Shown in pieces: positions 10,506 through 19,578 of a stretch of 64,000 nt of DNA. The stretch is from Lysobacter spongiicola DSM 21749 (lineage in GTDB: Bacteria > Pseudomonadota > Gammaproteobacteria > Xanthomonadales > Xanthomonadaceae). The DNA lies in contig NZ_FUXP01000009.1 of assembly GCF_900167055.1 (NCBI RefSeq), positions 47,118-111,117 of the forward strand. Direction: 5' to 3'. A program made the translations under genes and the position numbers. Below the pieces are notes generated by a model that was not told the origin of the DNA, made no database searches, and saw only the letters and a program-made list of their open reading frames with translations. The number at the start of each line of letters is the position of its first letter. The stretch's first letter is position 1.

Positions 10506-10535
10506 CGCCGGCCGTATCCTACGGCCGGCGTTTTT
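10506..10535 (+). terminator. rho-independent terminator after the cytochrome c4 gene
   Basis: A perfect 10-bp stem CGCCGGCCGT/ACGGCCGGCG with a 5-base loop, followed by TTTTTGTTT. It separates the cytochrome gene from dsbA. Confidence 0.93.
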
Positions 10536-10570
10536 GTTTGTGCCCCACCCGAATTGAACGAGGACCGACG

Positions 10571-11239
10571 ATGACCTCCCATGCTGCCGCCCGGCCTTCG
10601 CGCCGCACGTCCCTGCTGGCCAGGCTTTCGATGTTTGCCGCGCTTGTCCTGATGCCTATCGTGGCCTTCTCCGCGGAGCTCGTCGCCGGCGAGGACTACG
10701 TCGAGATTCCCGGCGGCGCCCCCTTCAGCACCGGCGCCGGAAAGGTGGAGGTGGCTGACGTCTTCGGCTACACCTGCCCGCATTGCGCGAATTTCGAGCC
10801 GGCACTGAGCGCCTGGCGCAAGCGCCTGCCACGCGACGTGGAGGTGGTCAGCGTTCCCGCCCCGTTCGGTGGCTACTGGATGCCGTATGCGCGGGCCTAT
10901 TACGCGGCGCAGTCGCTTGGGCTGGCCGAGCGCACGCACTCGGCGGTGTTCCGCGCGCTGCACCAGGATCGCAGCCTGCCGATTTCCGGTGCGACCCCGG
11001 CCGAGATCTCGACCTTCTACGCGGGACACGGCGCCGACCCCGAGGCATTCGCGTCGGCCATGGCCAGCCCCGAAGTCGAGGAGAAGCTGCAAGAGGCACG
11101 CGACTTCCTGCGCCGGTCCGGGGTGGAAGGCACGCCGGCGTTGGTCGTGGCCGGCAAGTACCGCGTGCTGGGCAACAGCGCGAGCGAGATCCTCGAGAAT
11201 GCACGGGCACTGGTCGAGCGCGAGCGCGCACGGAAGTAA
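10571..11239 (+). CDS. dsbA: thiol:disulfide interchange protein DsbA
   Basis: Periplasmic oxidase that introduces disulfides into secreted proteins. The 222-aa protein has a signal peptide (residues about 12-34, ending AFSA) and a thioredoxin fold with inserted helical domain. Its active site is CPHC at 69-72 in FGYTCPHCANF, and the cis-proline loop is GTPALVV. The ATG at 10571 follows GAGGA at a good distance; the frame extends to 10538, but that part has no site. It precedes a second DsbA-family gene by 157 bases, with an 18-bp palindrome in the gap, so the two may be separately transcribed. Confidence 0.95.
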   Translation: MTSHAAARPSRRTSLLARLSMFAALVLMPIVAFSAELVAGEDYVEIPGGAPFSTGAGKVEVADVFGYTCPHCANFEPALSAWRKRLPRDVEVVSVPAPFGGYWMPYARAYYAAQSLGLAERTHSAVFRALHQDRSLPISGATPAEISTFYAGHGADPEAFASAMASPEVEEKLQEARDFLRRSGVEGTPALVVAGKYRVLGNSASEILENARALVERERARK

Positions 11240-11270
11240 CGCACGCCGCGCTGACGCGTCCAATGCGGGG

Positions 11271-11288
11271 AATTCCAATATTGGAATT
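11271..11288. promoter_or_regulatory. 18-bp perfect AT-rich palindrome
   Basis: AATTCCAATATTGGAATT reads the same on both strands in an otherwise very GC-rich region between the two dsbA-like genes. Such a site could bind a dimeric repressor. It lies 109 bases before the second gene. No T-run follows, so it does not look like a terminator. Confidence 0.55.
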
Positions 11289-11396
11289 GAGATTGCAGTC
11301 GCTGCACTCCCTGCCCACGCCCCTGCTGGTTATCCTTGGTCCATCGTTGCCGCGCGGAAACCTCCGCCGGCCCGCCCCATAGCTGGAGATCCGCCC

Positions 11397-12251
11397 ATGA
11401 CTTCGCGCCCGGTCCTGCTGTCCCGCCTCGGCACCACGTTGGCTGCCGTGGTATTGCTCGCCGCCTGCTCCTCGGAGGCCCCGACACCGTCCACGCCGGC
11501 CGGCCCCGCCACCAGCGGCGCCGCCGCCGCGCCAGGTGCCGCCGCCGCGGCCCCGGAGATCACGCAGCGTGAACGCCGCCCCGGCCCGGTGGTACCGCCG
11601 ACCGGTCCGGCCCCGGTGGAGGGCGAGCACTACGAGCGCATCCCCAATGGCCAACCCTTCAACCGCGGGACGAACAAGATCGAGGTGGTCGAGGCTTTCG
11701 GCTATACCTGCCCCGCCTGCGCCAGCTTCGAGCCGGTGGTCGCCTCCTGGGCCGCGACCGCCCCGGCGGACGTCGAGTTCACCCCGGTGCCGGCGCCGTT
11801 CGGCGGGTTCTGGATTCCGTATGCCAAGGCGTTCTATGCCGCCGAGGCGCTGGACGTGCTGCCGCAGACTCATGAGGCGATGTTCCATGCCTTCCACGTC
11901 GAGCGTGCGCTCAACCACGAGTCCAGCGACGAGGAGATCGCCCAGTACTACGCCCGTTTCGGCGTCGATCCCGAAGAGTTCGCCCGGACCATGTCCAGCT
12001 TCTCGGTGACCACCAAGCTCAACCGTGCCAAGTCCTTCCTGCAGGAAAGCGGCGTGGACTCCACCCCGACCATGGTCGTGAACGGCAAGTACCGGGTGAT
12101 CGGTGGCCGTGCATGGGATGAGGTGATCAACACCACCGAGCACCTGATCGCGATGGAGCGCGCCGCTGCCGGCAATGCGGCGACCGCGCCCGCCGCCGAC
12201 CCGGCCCCGGTTGGGACGGACGCCGAAGCCACTGCCGACAGCGAGAGCTGA
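11397..12251 (+). CDS. DsbA-family thiol oxidoreductase, lipoprotein
   Basis: The second DsbA-like protein (284 aa) carries a lipoprotein signal with lipobox LLAAC, lipidated Cys24. A 50-residue Ala/Pro linker follows, then a DsbA domain with active site CPAC at 105-108 in FGYTCPACASF and cis-proline segment STPTMVV. An Ala-rich tail ends the protein. The domain closely resembles the neighbouring DsbA (shared VPAPFGG and W-x-PYA segments), so an old duplication is likely. The CPAC dipeptide differs from CPHC and should change redox potential. It probably acts from a membrane anchor, facing the periplasm. The endonuclease-fold gene begins 10 bases after its stop. Confidence 0.93.
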   Translation: MTSRPVLLSRLGTTLAAVVLLAACSSEAPTPSTPAGPATSGAAAAPGAAAAAPEITQRERRPGPVVPPTGPAPVEGEHYERIPNGQPFNRGTNKIEVVEAFGYTCPACASFEPVVASWAATAPADVEFTPVPAPFGGFWIPYAKAFYAAEALDVLPQTHEAMFHAFHVERALNHESSDEEIAQYYARFGVDPEEFARTMSSFSVTTKLNRAKSFLQESGVDSTPTMVVNGKYRVIGGRAWDEVINTTEHLIAMERAAAGNAATAPAADPAPVGTDAEATADSES

Positions 12252-12261
12252 CAGCCGGAGC

Positions 12262-13077
12262 ATGTCGCTTTCCGGCGGACAGCACGTATCGACCCCCGCG
12301 CCAGGCGCGGACGCCACGTCGCGCACGCGCCGGCTGCGGCTGCTCAGCGCCAACATCCAGGCGGGATCCAGCACGCGCGGCTACAGTGACTACGTCGCGC
12401 GCAGCTGGTCGCACGTGCTGCCTGCCGGCAACAAGCGCGGCAGCCTGGACCTGATCGCCAAGCTGGCCGGCGCATACGACATCGTCGGCCTCAACGAGAG
12501 TGACCCCGGCAGCCTGCGTTCCGGGTTCACCAACCAGACGCATTACCTGGCTCAGCGCGCGGGCTTCGACTACTGGAGCCACCAGCCCAACCGGCGGGTC
12601 GGCGGCGTGGCATCCAGCGCCAACGGCCTGCTGAGCAAGCTGGAGCCGCGGGAGGTCAACGACCACTCCCTGCCCGGCCGCATCAGCGGACGCGGCGTGC
12701 TGCTGGCGAAGTTCGGCGACGGCGACGAGGGCCTGCTGGTGGCCGTGGCGCACCTTGCGCTAGGGGCGAGCTCGCGGGCGAGCCAGCTCGCCTTCATCGC
12801 CGAGCTGTTGCACGACCACCCGCACGCGGTGCTGATGGGTGACTTCAACTGCGCGGTGGACCGGCCGGAGATGCAGACGCTGTTCCGCAACACCCGGCTG
12901 CAGCCACCGGCGTGCAACGTGCCAACCTTCCCCAGCTGGCGGCCGCAGCGCGCGATCGACCACATTTTGATCGGCGATGGCCTGAAGTGCTCCGACGCCT
13001 GCGCGATGCCGGCGGCCCAGTCCGACCATCTGGCCCTGTCGCTGGAACTGGACGTGCCCGAGTCGGCGCTCAGCTGA
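12262..13077 (+). CDS. endonuclease/exonuclease/phosphatase family protein
   Basis: A 271-aa member of the metal-dependent EEP fold that includes exonuclease III, DNase I and inositol phosphatases. Visible active-site motifs are LLSANIQAG (Asn), GLNES (Glu), GDFNC (Asp/Asn), RAIDHILIG and the final QSDHLAL (Asp/His). No signal peptide is seen, so a cytosolic enzyme is likely, and its substrate cannot be read from sequence. It is tightly linked (10 bases) to the DsbA lipoprotein gene and may be co-transcribed, an arrangement whose meaning is unclear. The start at 12262 follows a CCGGAG site; a longer frame begins at 12175 inside the preceding gene. Confidence 0.88.
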   Translation: MSLSGGQHVSTPAPGADATSRTRRLRLLSANIQAGSSTRGYSDYVARSWSHVLPAGNKRGSLDLIAKLAGAYDIVGLNESDPGSLRSGFTNQTHYLAQRAGFDYWSHQPNRRVGGVASSANGLLSKLEPREVNDHSLPGRISGRGVLLAKFGDGDEGLLVAVAHLALGASSRASQLAFIAELLHDHPHAVLMGDFNCAVDRPEMQTLFRNTRLQPPACNVPTFPSWRPQRAIDHILIGDGLKCSDACAMPAAQSDHLALSLELDVPESALS

Positions 13078-13097
13078 CGGCCCGGCGCCCCAGCCCC

Positions 13098-13176
13098 TGT
13101 AGGAGCGGCTTCAGCCGCGATCTTGAAGTCGGCGCAAGCGATCGCTGCCCCGATCGCGGCTGAAGCCGCTCCTACA
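13098..13176. repeat. REP inverted pair (BIME), A/A
   Basis: A head-to-head A-type pair in the gap between two converging genes, just outside the terminator of the TonB-dependent receptor gene. Confidence 0.92.
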
Positions 13177-13183
13177 CACAAGC

Positions 13184-13219
13184 AAGAAAAAGGGCGGCTG
13201 GTGGTGTCACCAGCCGCCC
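13184..13219 (-). terminator. rho-independent terminator of the TonB-dependent receptor gene
   Basis: A perfect 12-bp stem GGGCGGCTGGTG/CACCAGCCGCCC with a 4-base loop. On the minus strand it is followed by TTTTTCTT, 25 bases beyond the receptor stop. Confidence 0.93.
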
Positions 13220-13243
13220 CATCATCAAACGATCAAACAACCA

Positions 13244-16153
13244 TCAGAACCGCAGGTTGGCCCGCATGTAGAAGTAGCGCCCGCCCGGGATGTCGTAGGT
13301 CGACGCGTCGTAGCCGTTGAGCGAGCACGACAGGCAGATCGGCGGATCGTCGTCGAGCGCGTTGTTCACGCCCGCCGTCAGTTGCAGCCCCTGCAACATG
13401 TCGAAGCGGTAGCCCACCTGGAGATCGTGGTAGGTCATCGCCTCGAGTGTGTTGGTACCTTCGGTCGGGTTGCTGCAGACCGGGAAGGTGACGGCGTCGC
13501 CGCACTGCTCTTCCAGCTCGCTGATGTGGCGCACCGTCCAGGACGCATTCCAGTTGTCCCGGCGCCAGTCCAGCGTGGCGTTGGAGGTCCACTCCGGGAT
13601 CGCGCTGTCGGTGACCTCGATACCCACGCCGAGCGGCTGGCGCTGTCCCGCCGCACCCAGTGCTTCGTAGCGGGTGACGATGGTGTTCTGCCAGATCAGC
13701 TTGAACTGGCCTGCATCGGTCGCCGGCAGCGTCCAGAAGATGTCGGCATCCCAGCCGTCGGTCTTGATCGAACCCAGATTGGTCAGGCGATTGTTGAAGC
13801 CATTGATGCTGCCGACCGAAGAGCGCGAGATGCCCTCGCAGTACAGCGGGTCGAGGGTTTCCACGCACAGGTTCAACTGGGTCTGCGCATCGATCGCCTG
13901 CACCGCACCCTCGAGGCTGTGGCGGTAGAAGGTCAGCTCGAAGTCCAGGCGCTCGGACCAGCCCGTACCCACGGCGAAGGCAGGGCTGAAGACCAGGCCT
14001 GCGGTAAAGCTGCGCGCCGTCTCCGGCTCCAGGTCCTCGTTGCCGCCGGTGGTGACCGAGATCTGGCCGTTGGTCTGCACCGCTCCGTCGGGCACCCCCA
14101 GCGCGTCGCAGTTCGCCGGATCACCGTCGGGCGGGCTGCCATCCAGGCCGACCAGGCACGGATCGTCGATCTGCAGGTCGGCGCGGCTGGCCGAGCCAAA
14201 CAGCTCGCCGATCGACGGGGCCCGGAAGCCCTCCGCGTAGGTGGCGCGGATCAGCAACTCGTCGGCGACCTGCCAGCGCAGGCCGTACTTCGGGGTGAAC
14301 TGGCTGCCGAAGGTCGAGTAGTCGGAATAACGTCCCGCCAGGCTCAGGTCGAGCCCCTGGCCGAACGAGCCTTCCGGGATCAACGGCAGGTCGAATTCGA
14401 CATAGGCTTCGCTGACGTCGTACTCGCCCGAGGTCGGCAGCGACGGCACGCCGTTGTAGAAGCCGGCGACGGTCAACGGGTCGGGCTGGTACGAACCCTC
14501 GTAGCGCCGGTGTTCCAGGCCACCGGCGAACGACAGCGGGCCGGCCCACAGGTCGAGCAGCTCGCCGGACATGTTGGCGGTGAACACATCGAGCGTCTGC
14601 TCGCTGCGGTCGCGCACCACGGGCTGGATCCAGGCCAGCATCTCGTCGGTGATCGTGCCGGGGCCGCCGAACACGTTCAGCGGCACGCAGCCGCTGGTGG
14701 CGGCACAGACGTCCGGGTCACCCAGCGCCAGCGCGATGTTGCGGATGTTGTAGCTGCCGTAGTTGGTCTGCTCCGCCTCGTTCTTGCTGGTGGCGAAGTT
14801 GACGTCCCAGAACCAGCTGCGCTCGGCGGCCTCGAAGCTGCCCTCCAAGCCGGCGGCGAAGTACTGCGTGTCGACCTGCTGCTCGAACACGCGTGCGCCG
14901 CCTTCCACCGGGCGCCGGCCGATCAGGATCAGGTTGGCCTCGTTTTCCGCCGTATCGGGATCGTCGACCGAGACCAAATCGAAACCGAACGGGTTGTACG
15001 GGTTGTCGGCCGAAATGAAGATGTCGTCCGCGTACGGGTTGCCGGTACCTGCGTCGGGGCCGAGGAAGATCGGCTCGGGCGCGGCCTGGTTGACCGACTC
15101 GCGGCGGTTGAACAGCGCCTTGGCGTAGGCGTGCACGTTGTCGTTGAAGTAGAAGCGGTACTGGCCGAAGGCCCCGGTCCGCTCGGACGGCGTCAACAGC
15201 ATGTTGTACTGCGAGAAGTTGAAGCGGTCCGGCGTGCCGAAGCAGTGGTATCCGTCAGTCCGGTCGCAGGTCTGGGTCGGATCGTAGGTCGGGTCGCTGT
15301 TGCCTTCGTTCGGCGTGATGTCCTGGGTGATCCCGGTGTTCGGGTCGGTGAAGATGAAGCGTCCGCGCGGCGTACCCGAGCTGCCGAAGGTCAGGCCGGT
15401 GCCCGGGATCGGGAAGCTCGCCTGCTCGCGGGTGTTGGAGTAGATCTCCTCCTGGTCGACATGGCTGACACCGAGGAACAGGTTGCTGCGGTCGGTGTTC
15501 ATGCCCCAGGCGACATCGATGCCGGTCTGGGCACCGTCTCCCTCGCCGTACTCGCCGTAGTTGAGCGTGACCTGCCCGCCTTCGAAGTTGCGGCGGGTGA
15601 TGATGTTGACCACGCCGGCGATGGCGTCGGAACCGTACAGCGACGACGCACCGTCCTCTAGCACGTCGATGCGCTCGACGATGGCCAGCGGGATGGTGTT
15701 GAGGTCGGTGGTGGCGCCCACGCCGGAGGCGGAGGACTCGTTGACCCAGCGCATGCCGTCCACCAGCACCAGGACGCGCTTGGCGCCCAGGTTGCGCAGG
15801 TCGACCTGGGCGGAACCGGCACCGACGCCGTCGCCGTTGGGCGAGAAGCCGAAGTTGCCCGAGGAATTGAACTTGGTGTTGAGCGCGGAACCGGAGCCGG
15901 TGAGCTCCTGCAGGATGTCGCCGATCGAGGTCAGGCCGGTGCGCTCGATGTCCTCGCGCGTGAGCGTCTGGACCGGCACCTCGGTTTCGATCTCGGCCTT
16001 CTTGATGCGCGTGCCGGTGACCTGGACGCTGTCGAGCGTGGTGGCCTGCTGGGCCGGGGGTGGACTGTCCTGCGCGACGGCCAGCCCGGGGGCGGCAACC
16101 AGCAAGGACAACGAGACAGCTAACGCCAACCGGTGGCGGGGGGGTACGTTCAT
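13244..16153 (-). CDS. TonB-dependent outer membrane receptor
   Basis: A 969-aa outer membrane active transporter driven by TonB. It has a signal peptide (1-28, ending AVAQ), a TonB-box region ([14 protein letters not shown]), a plug domain (about 60-180) with [35 protein letters not shown], and a 22-strand barrel closing with a terminal Phe (YMRANLRF). The plug style matches the large receptor families of Xanthomonadaceae that import iron complexes, carbohydrates or peptides. The substrate is unknown, and no transport partner is adjacent. The ATG follows AGGGAGAGAG. A possible promoter lies about 70 bases upstream and a terminator lies downstream, so it is a single-gene unit. Confidence 0.95.
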   Translation of the reverse strand: MNVPPRHRLALAVSLSLLVAAPGLAVAQDSPPPAQQATTLDSVQVTGTRIKKAEIETEVPVQTLTREDIERTGLTSIGDILQELTGSGSALNTKFNSSGNFGFSPNGDGVGAGSAQVDLRNLGAKRVLVLVDGMRWVNESSASGVGATTDLNTIPLAIVERIDVLEDGASSLYGSDAIAGVVNIITRRNFEGGQVTLNYGEYGEGDGAQTGIDVAWGMNTDRSNLFLGVSHVDQEEIYSNTREQASFPIPGTGLTFGSSGTPRGRFIFTDPNTGITQDITPNEGNSDPTYDPTQTCDRTDGYHCFGTPDRFNFSQYNMLLTPSERTGAFGQYRFYFNDNVHAYAKALFNRRESVNQAAPEPIFLGPDAGTGNPYADDIFISADNPYNPFGFDLVSVDDPDTAENEANLILIGRRPVEGGARVFEQQVDTQYFAAGLEGSFEAAERSWFWDVNFATSKNEAEQTNYGSYNIRNIALALGDPDVCAATSGCVPLNVFGGPGTITDEMLAWIQPVVRDRSEQTLDVFTANMSGELLDLWAGPLSFAGGLEHRRYEGSYQPDPLTVAGFYNGVPSLPTSGEYDVSEAYVEFDLPLIPEGSFGQGLDLSLAGRYSDYSTFGSQFTPKYGLRWQVADELLIRATYAEGFRAPSIGELFGSASRADLQIDDPCLVGLDGSPPDGDPANCDALGVPDGAVQTNGQISVTTGGNEDLEPETARSFTAGLVFSPAFAVGTGWSERLDFELTFYRHSLEGAVQAIDAQTQLNLCVETLDPLYCEGISRSSVGSINGFNNRLTNLGSIKTDGWDADIFWTLPATDAGQFKLIWQNTIVTRYEALGAAGQRQPLGVGIEVTDSAIPEWTSNATLDWRRDNWNASWTVRHISELEEQCGDAVTFPVCSNPTEGTNTLEAMTYHDLQVGYRFDMLQGLQLTAGVNNALDDDPPICLSCSLNGYDASTYDIPGGRYFYMRANLRF

Positions 16154-16215
16154 CGACTTCTCTCTCCCTAAGAAATGTAGCGAAGCGCCGCACCCCTGTA
16201 TGCGGCGGTCAGACG

Positions 16216-16244
16216 GTTGTAAACAAAATGTGATCCGGCCACAA
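16216..16244 (-). promoter_or_regulatory. possible promoter of the TonB-dependent receptor gene
   Basis: On the minus strand, TTGTGG (16244-16239), a 17-base spacer and TACAAC (16221-16216) resemble -35 and -10 boxes, about 63 bases before the start. An AT-rich CATTTTGTTTACAAC stretch is included. Confidence 0.45.
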
Positions 16245-16314
16245 CCGGCAAAGGACCCTCTCGGGGGTCCCAGGTCGCTGGTTCTCTATTTCACGGGCCC
16301 TGCCGGCCCGTCGC

Positions 16315-17412
16315 CTAGGCTGGGCCGGCGAAGGCCGGCGCCCGGACCGGGGCGGTATCCGGAGCGTTGACCGGTCGCGGCGCCTGCCTGGCAGCAACCG
16401 GGGGCGAGGCCGTGTATCCGAGGTACCAGTCCGCGAAGCCCGCGACACCTTCCTCGATGGAAATCCGCGGAACATGGCCGGTGGCGGCTTCCAGCGCCGA
16501 CTCGTCGCACACGGTGTCGGGCATGTCACCGGGCTGCATTGGCAGGAATTCCATCTTCGCCTTTCTCCCCAGGCGCGATTCAAGCAACTGGATGAACCGC
16601 ATGAGCTCTACCGGCCGGCCGTTGCCGATGTTGTAGAGCCGGTAGGGCGCCACCGGGCTGCTCGCCGGATCGGGGGCTGCCGGATCCCAGTGCGCATCGG
16701 GCGTCGGCAGGTGATCCAGTGCCCGGAGCACGCCTTCCACGATGTCGTCGATGTAGGTGAAGCTGCGGGTGTGCCTGCCGTGGTTGAACACGCTGATCGG
16801 GTCGCCACCCATGATCGCGCGGGCGAACAGCATCGGCGACATGTCCGGGCGGCCCCAAGGGCCGTACACGGTAAAGAACCGCAACCCGGTCGCGGGCAGC
16901 CCGTAGAGGTGGGCATAGGAATGCGCCATCACCTCGTTGGCTTTCTTGGTCGCCGCGTACAGGCTCAGTGGATGGTCCGTGCCCTGGTGTTCGGCAAACG
17001 GAAGCTGTCGGCCCGCACCGTAGACCGAGCTCGATGACGCGAACACCAGGTGCTCGGCCCCGTGGTTCCTGCACCCCTCGAGCACGTGCAGGAATCCCAC
17101 GAGGTTGCTGGAGACATAGGCATGCGGATCCACCGACGCGTGCCTGACACCGGCCTGCGCGGCCAGGTGCACCACGCGGGCCGGACGGTGGAGCGCGAAG
17201 AGCCGTTCCATCGCGTCACGATCCGCCACGTCCATCCGCACGTGCCGGTAGCCGGCCCGGCCGATGATCCGCGCCACGCGCGCTTCCTTCAGGGCCGGGT
17301 CGTAGTAGTCATTGTGGTTGTCCACGCCAACCACCTCGTCTCCGCGCTCGAGCAACCGCGCGGCGACCGCATGGCCGATGAAGCCTGCCGCGCCAGTGAC
17401 CAGGACCTTCAC
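16315..17412 (-). CDS. NAD-dependent UDP-glucuronate 4-epimerase-like protein
   Basis: An extended short-chain dehydrogenase of 365 aa with NAD motif VTGAAGFIG (5-13), Ser-rich SSSSVYG, catalytic Tyr152/Lys156 in YAATKK, and [14 protein letters not shown], strongly typical of UDP-glucuronate 4-epimerases (LpsL, Cap1J). The predicted reaction interconverts UDP-glucuronate and UDP-galacturonate in the cytosol. A GTG start overlaps the stop of the preceding glycosyltransferase gene (GTGA), showing tight coupling. The last 35 residues form an Ala/Pro tail. It ends a four-gene minus-strand unit (response regulator, kinase, glycosyltransferase, epimerase). A weak hairpin at 16293-16311 lies just past the stop. 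Confidence 0.93.
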   Translation of the reverse strand: MKVLVTGAAGFIGHAVAARLLERGDEVVGVDNHNDYYDPALKEARVARIIGRAGYRHVRMDVADRDAMERLFALHRPARVVHLAAQAGVRHASVDPHAYVSSNLVGFLHVLEGCRNHGAEHLVFASSSSVYGAGRQLPFAEHQGTDHPLSLYAATKKANEVMAHSYAHLYGLPATGLRFFTVYGPWGRPDMSPMLFARAIMGGDPISVFNHGRHTRSFTYIDDIVEGVLRALDHLPTPDAHWDPAAPDPASSPVAPYRLYNIGNGRPVELMRFIQLLESRLGRKAKMEFLPMQPGDMPDTVCDESALEAATGHVPRISIEEGVAGFADWYLGYTASPPVAARQAPRPVNAPDTAPVRAPAFAGPA

Positions 17413-18227
17413 CGCGCACCCGCCGAAGAAACGATCTCCATCGCCGGGCGGGTGACACGGTGGACCGGTACCACCCGGCTCCGGCGCATCAGCCAGGCAA
17501 CGCCAAAGAGATCGGCGATGCCGACCCGCGCGCGCGCGATGTTCGTGTAGTTCGACTTTCCGCTCCGGCGCTCGCGATGGCGTACCGGCACGCTCATCGT
17601 CTCCCAGCCGACACGCTGCACGAGGGCCGGCAGGTAGCGATGCATGTGGTCGAAGTACGGCAGATCCAGGAACGCCTCACGCTGGAACAGCTTGATGCCG
17701 CATCCCGTGTCCGGGGTGCCATCGGCAAGCAGCCACCGGCGCAATTCATTGGCGAACCGGGACCCGGCGCGTTTGCTCCAGCTGTCGCGGCGATCCGTGC
17801 GCCAGCCACCGACAAGCTTGACGGTGGCGGGTGCCGCCCTGAGCGCGGCAAGCATCGCGGGAAGATCGGCCGGGTCGTTCTGGCCGTCGCCATCGAGGGT
17901 CGCGACCCAGGCGCCACGAGCCGCCTTCACGCCGTTGCGCAGCGCGGTGCTCTGTCCGGCCTGTCGCTGGTGGGCCAGCACCGTGAGCGAGGGATGCGCC
18001 AGGGCCAGGTCCTTCAATACCTCGAGGCTGGAGTCGGTGCTGGCGTCATCGACACAGACGATCTCGAAATGCTCGGTTTGCCCGAGCACGGCAACCACTT
18101 CCTCGATGAGCGGCGCGATGTTGCCGCCTTCGTTGTGCACGGGGATGACGACCGAAAGCGCCGGCCGCCCCCGTCCCATGTCGGTGGCGGAGTGCGGGGG
18201 CCTGGAGTGCGTGGCAGTCGAGTACAT
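17409..18227 (-). CDS. family 2 glycosyltransferase (ArnC/RgtE/dolichyl-phosphate sugar synthase-like)
   Basis: A 272-aa GT-A enzyme of family GT2. Motifs are VVIPVHNEGGNI near residue 25, VCVDDASTDSS, and the DXD-type LDGDGQNDPAD. The C-terminal part (GCGIKLFQREAFLDLPYFDHMHRYLPALVQRVG and HRERRSGKSNY) is typical of enzymes that load a sugar on polyprenyl phosphate. With the epimerase next door, the likely sugar is galacturonate. Unlike ArnC or GtrB, it lacks the two C-terminal membrane helices, keeping only one short hydrophobic stretch. ATG 18227 (MYSTAT) is the chosen start; MGRGRP further in is an alternative. It lies 73 bases after the kinase gene. Confidence 0.9.
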   Translation of the reverse strand: MYSTATHSRPPHSATDMGRGRPALSVVIPVHNEGGNIAPLIEEVVAVLGQTEHFEIVCVDDASTDSSLEVLKDLALAHPSLTVLAHQRQAGQSTALRNGVKAARGAWVATLDGDGQNDPADLPAMLAALRAAPATVKLVGGWRTDRRDSWSKRAGSRFANELRRWLLADGTPDTGCGIKLFQREAFLDLPYFDHMHRYLPALVQRVGWETMSVPVRHRERRSGKSNYTNIARARVGIADLFGVAWLMRRSRVVPVHRVTRPAMEIVSSAGAR

Positions 18228-18300
18228 GGCATCGGACCTGTGAGGTTCATTGCCATGCTCCGCCGGCGCCTGTCGGAGAACCGTTGGAGGATCCGGCCCC

Positions 18301-19578
18301 TCAGGACGGCGGGACGGACGAACCCAGGTCGAGTGTGGCGCGGGTACCCCGCCCGTCCTCCCTGGGAACGATCCGCAGGCGCCACCCGAGGTGGCTGCAG
18401 AGACGCGCCACCAGGTCCAGGCCGATCCCGCCGCCGGGACTCCTGGACCGCGCGCCACGCCCGTACAACGCCGCGATCTGTTCCGGTGACATGCCGTGCC
18501 CCGGATCTTCGACCACGACCCGCGCACCTGCCTGGAGTTCAATGGTGATGACGCCCGTGTCGCTGTTCTCGATCGCGTTCCGGAGCAGGTTGCCGACCGC
18601 CACTTGCACGATGGTGATCGGTGCGACCACCTTGCAGGGCGCAAGGGTGGGGATCTCCAGCGAGAGCGCCTTGTCTTCGCAAAGGTGCCGATGGTCGGCG
18701 ACGATGTCCGGCAGCAACTGGTCGAGCTCGATCAGGTCACTGGTCCGCGCCAGCTTTTCGGGATCCTTCGCCAGGACCAGCAGCGCCGAGGTCAGCTCCT
18801 CGATGTTCCGGGCAGTGCGTTGGATCCGTTGTACCTGTGCCCGGGCGGGCGGCGGCATGTCGGACTCGAGTGCGAGCTCGCTTGCGCCCAGGATGACCGC
18901 CACCGGGGTGCGCAGCTCATGGCTGGTGCTGTCGATGAAGCCGCGCTCGCGCTCGACGAACTGGTCGTGCCGGTCCAGGTAGAGGTTCAGTGCATCGGCA
19001 ATGACGGCGAGTTCGGCGCTGGCCCCATCCGGCACCACCACTTCCTGCCCGGGAAGGTCCGGGCGCAACCGGGCTATCCGCTGCGCCAGGTCCCGCAGTG
19101 GCGCCATCATGCGCGCTACACCCCAGGCCACCACGACCCCGAGCAACGCGACGGCCACCAGGCTGGTCAGGGCGAGCAGCCTGAGTTGCTCGTGTTCCGT
19201 ACGCTCGAAGTCGGTGATGTCCAGCGTCAGTACGAACCGGCGCCCCTCACTGACGCGGACCAGCGCGACCACTTCGCGGCCTTCGACCCGGACTTCGTCG
19301 TGGAGGCCGGGCCCCAGGCCCTGCAGTGCTGGCGGCGCCTGTGGCCCGTCGCCTTCGGTGAAGAAATCCATGGCTCCCGAATCGCGGGGGGTCCACCCGG
19401 GGTCGCGGGCACGGTCGATGAAGTAGTCCATCTCGATCGCGAGCAGTGACTCCCAGGCCAGCCTCTCTGCCCGTTCATTGATCAACCAGCCCTGGCCGAT
19501 GACCACGAGGCTGAGCAGGACGACGTAGACCAGCACGCCAACCGTCAAGGATCTCTGCAGCCGCGGCCGGACCTTCAC
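18301..19578 (-). CDS. sensor histidine kinase, ColS/PmrB-like
   Basis: A 425-aa membrane kinase. TM1 is at about 10-33, a periplasmic region at 34-132, TM2 at 133-157, then a short HAMP-like linker, a DHp domain with His220 in STSHELRTP, and an ATPase domain with N box NLLRNAIEN (Asn334), G1 EDPGHGM and G2 GGGIGLDLV. The sensor region has two ExxE motifs, E35-R-A-E38 and E125-R-T-E128, at its two ends. In Pseudomonas putida ColS, ExxE motifs are implicated in metal sensing (recalled knowledge), so a ColS-like metal sensor is plausible. A GTG start overlaps the regulator stop. Its neighbours are glycan-modification genes. Confidence 0.92.
   Translation of the reverse strand: MKVRPRLQRSLTVGVLVYVVLLSLVVIGQGWLINERAERLAWESLLAIEMDYFIDRARDPGWTPRDSGAMDFFTEGDGPQAPPALQGLGPGLHDEVRVEGREVVALVRVSEGRRFVLTLDITDFERTEHEQLRLLALTSLVAVALLGVVVAWGVARMMAPLRDLAQRIARLRPDLPGQEVVVPDGASAELAVIADALNLYLDRHDQFVERERGFIDSTSHELRTPVAVILGASELALESDMPPPARAQVQRIQRTARNIEELTSALLVLAKDPEKLARTSDLIELDQLLPDIVADHRHLCEDKALSLEIPTLAPCKVVAPITIVQVAVGNLLRNAIENSDTGVITIELQAGARVVVEDPGHGMSPEQIAALYGRGARSRSPGGGIGLDLVARLCSHLGWRLRIVPREDGRGTRATLDLGSSVPPS

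Noticed and set aside
16293..16311. hairpin ACGGGCC/GGCCCGT as a terminator of the epimerase operon
   Set aside because: The stem is only 7 bp and the following minus-strand sequence (GAAATAGAG) is not a T-run, so support is too weak to list as a feature.
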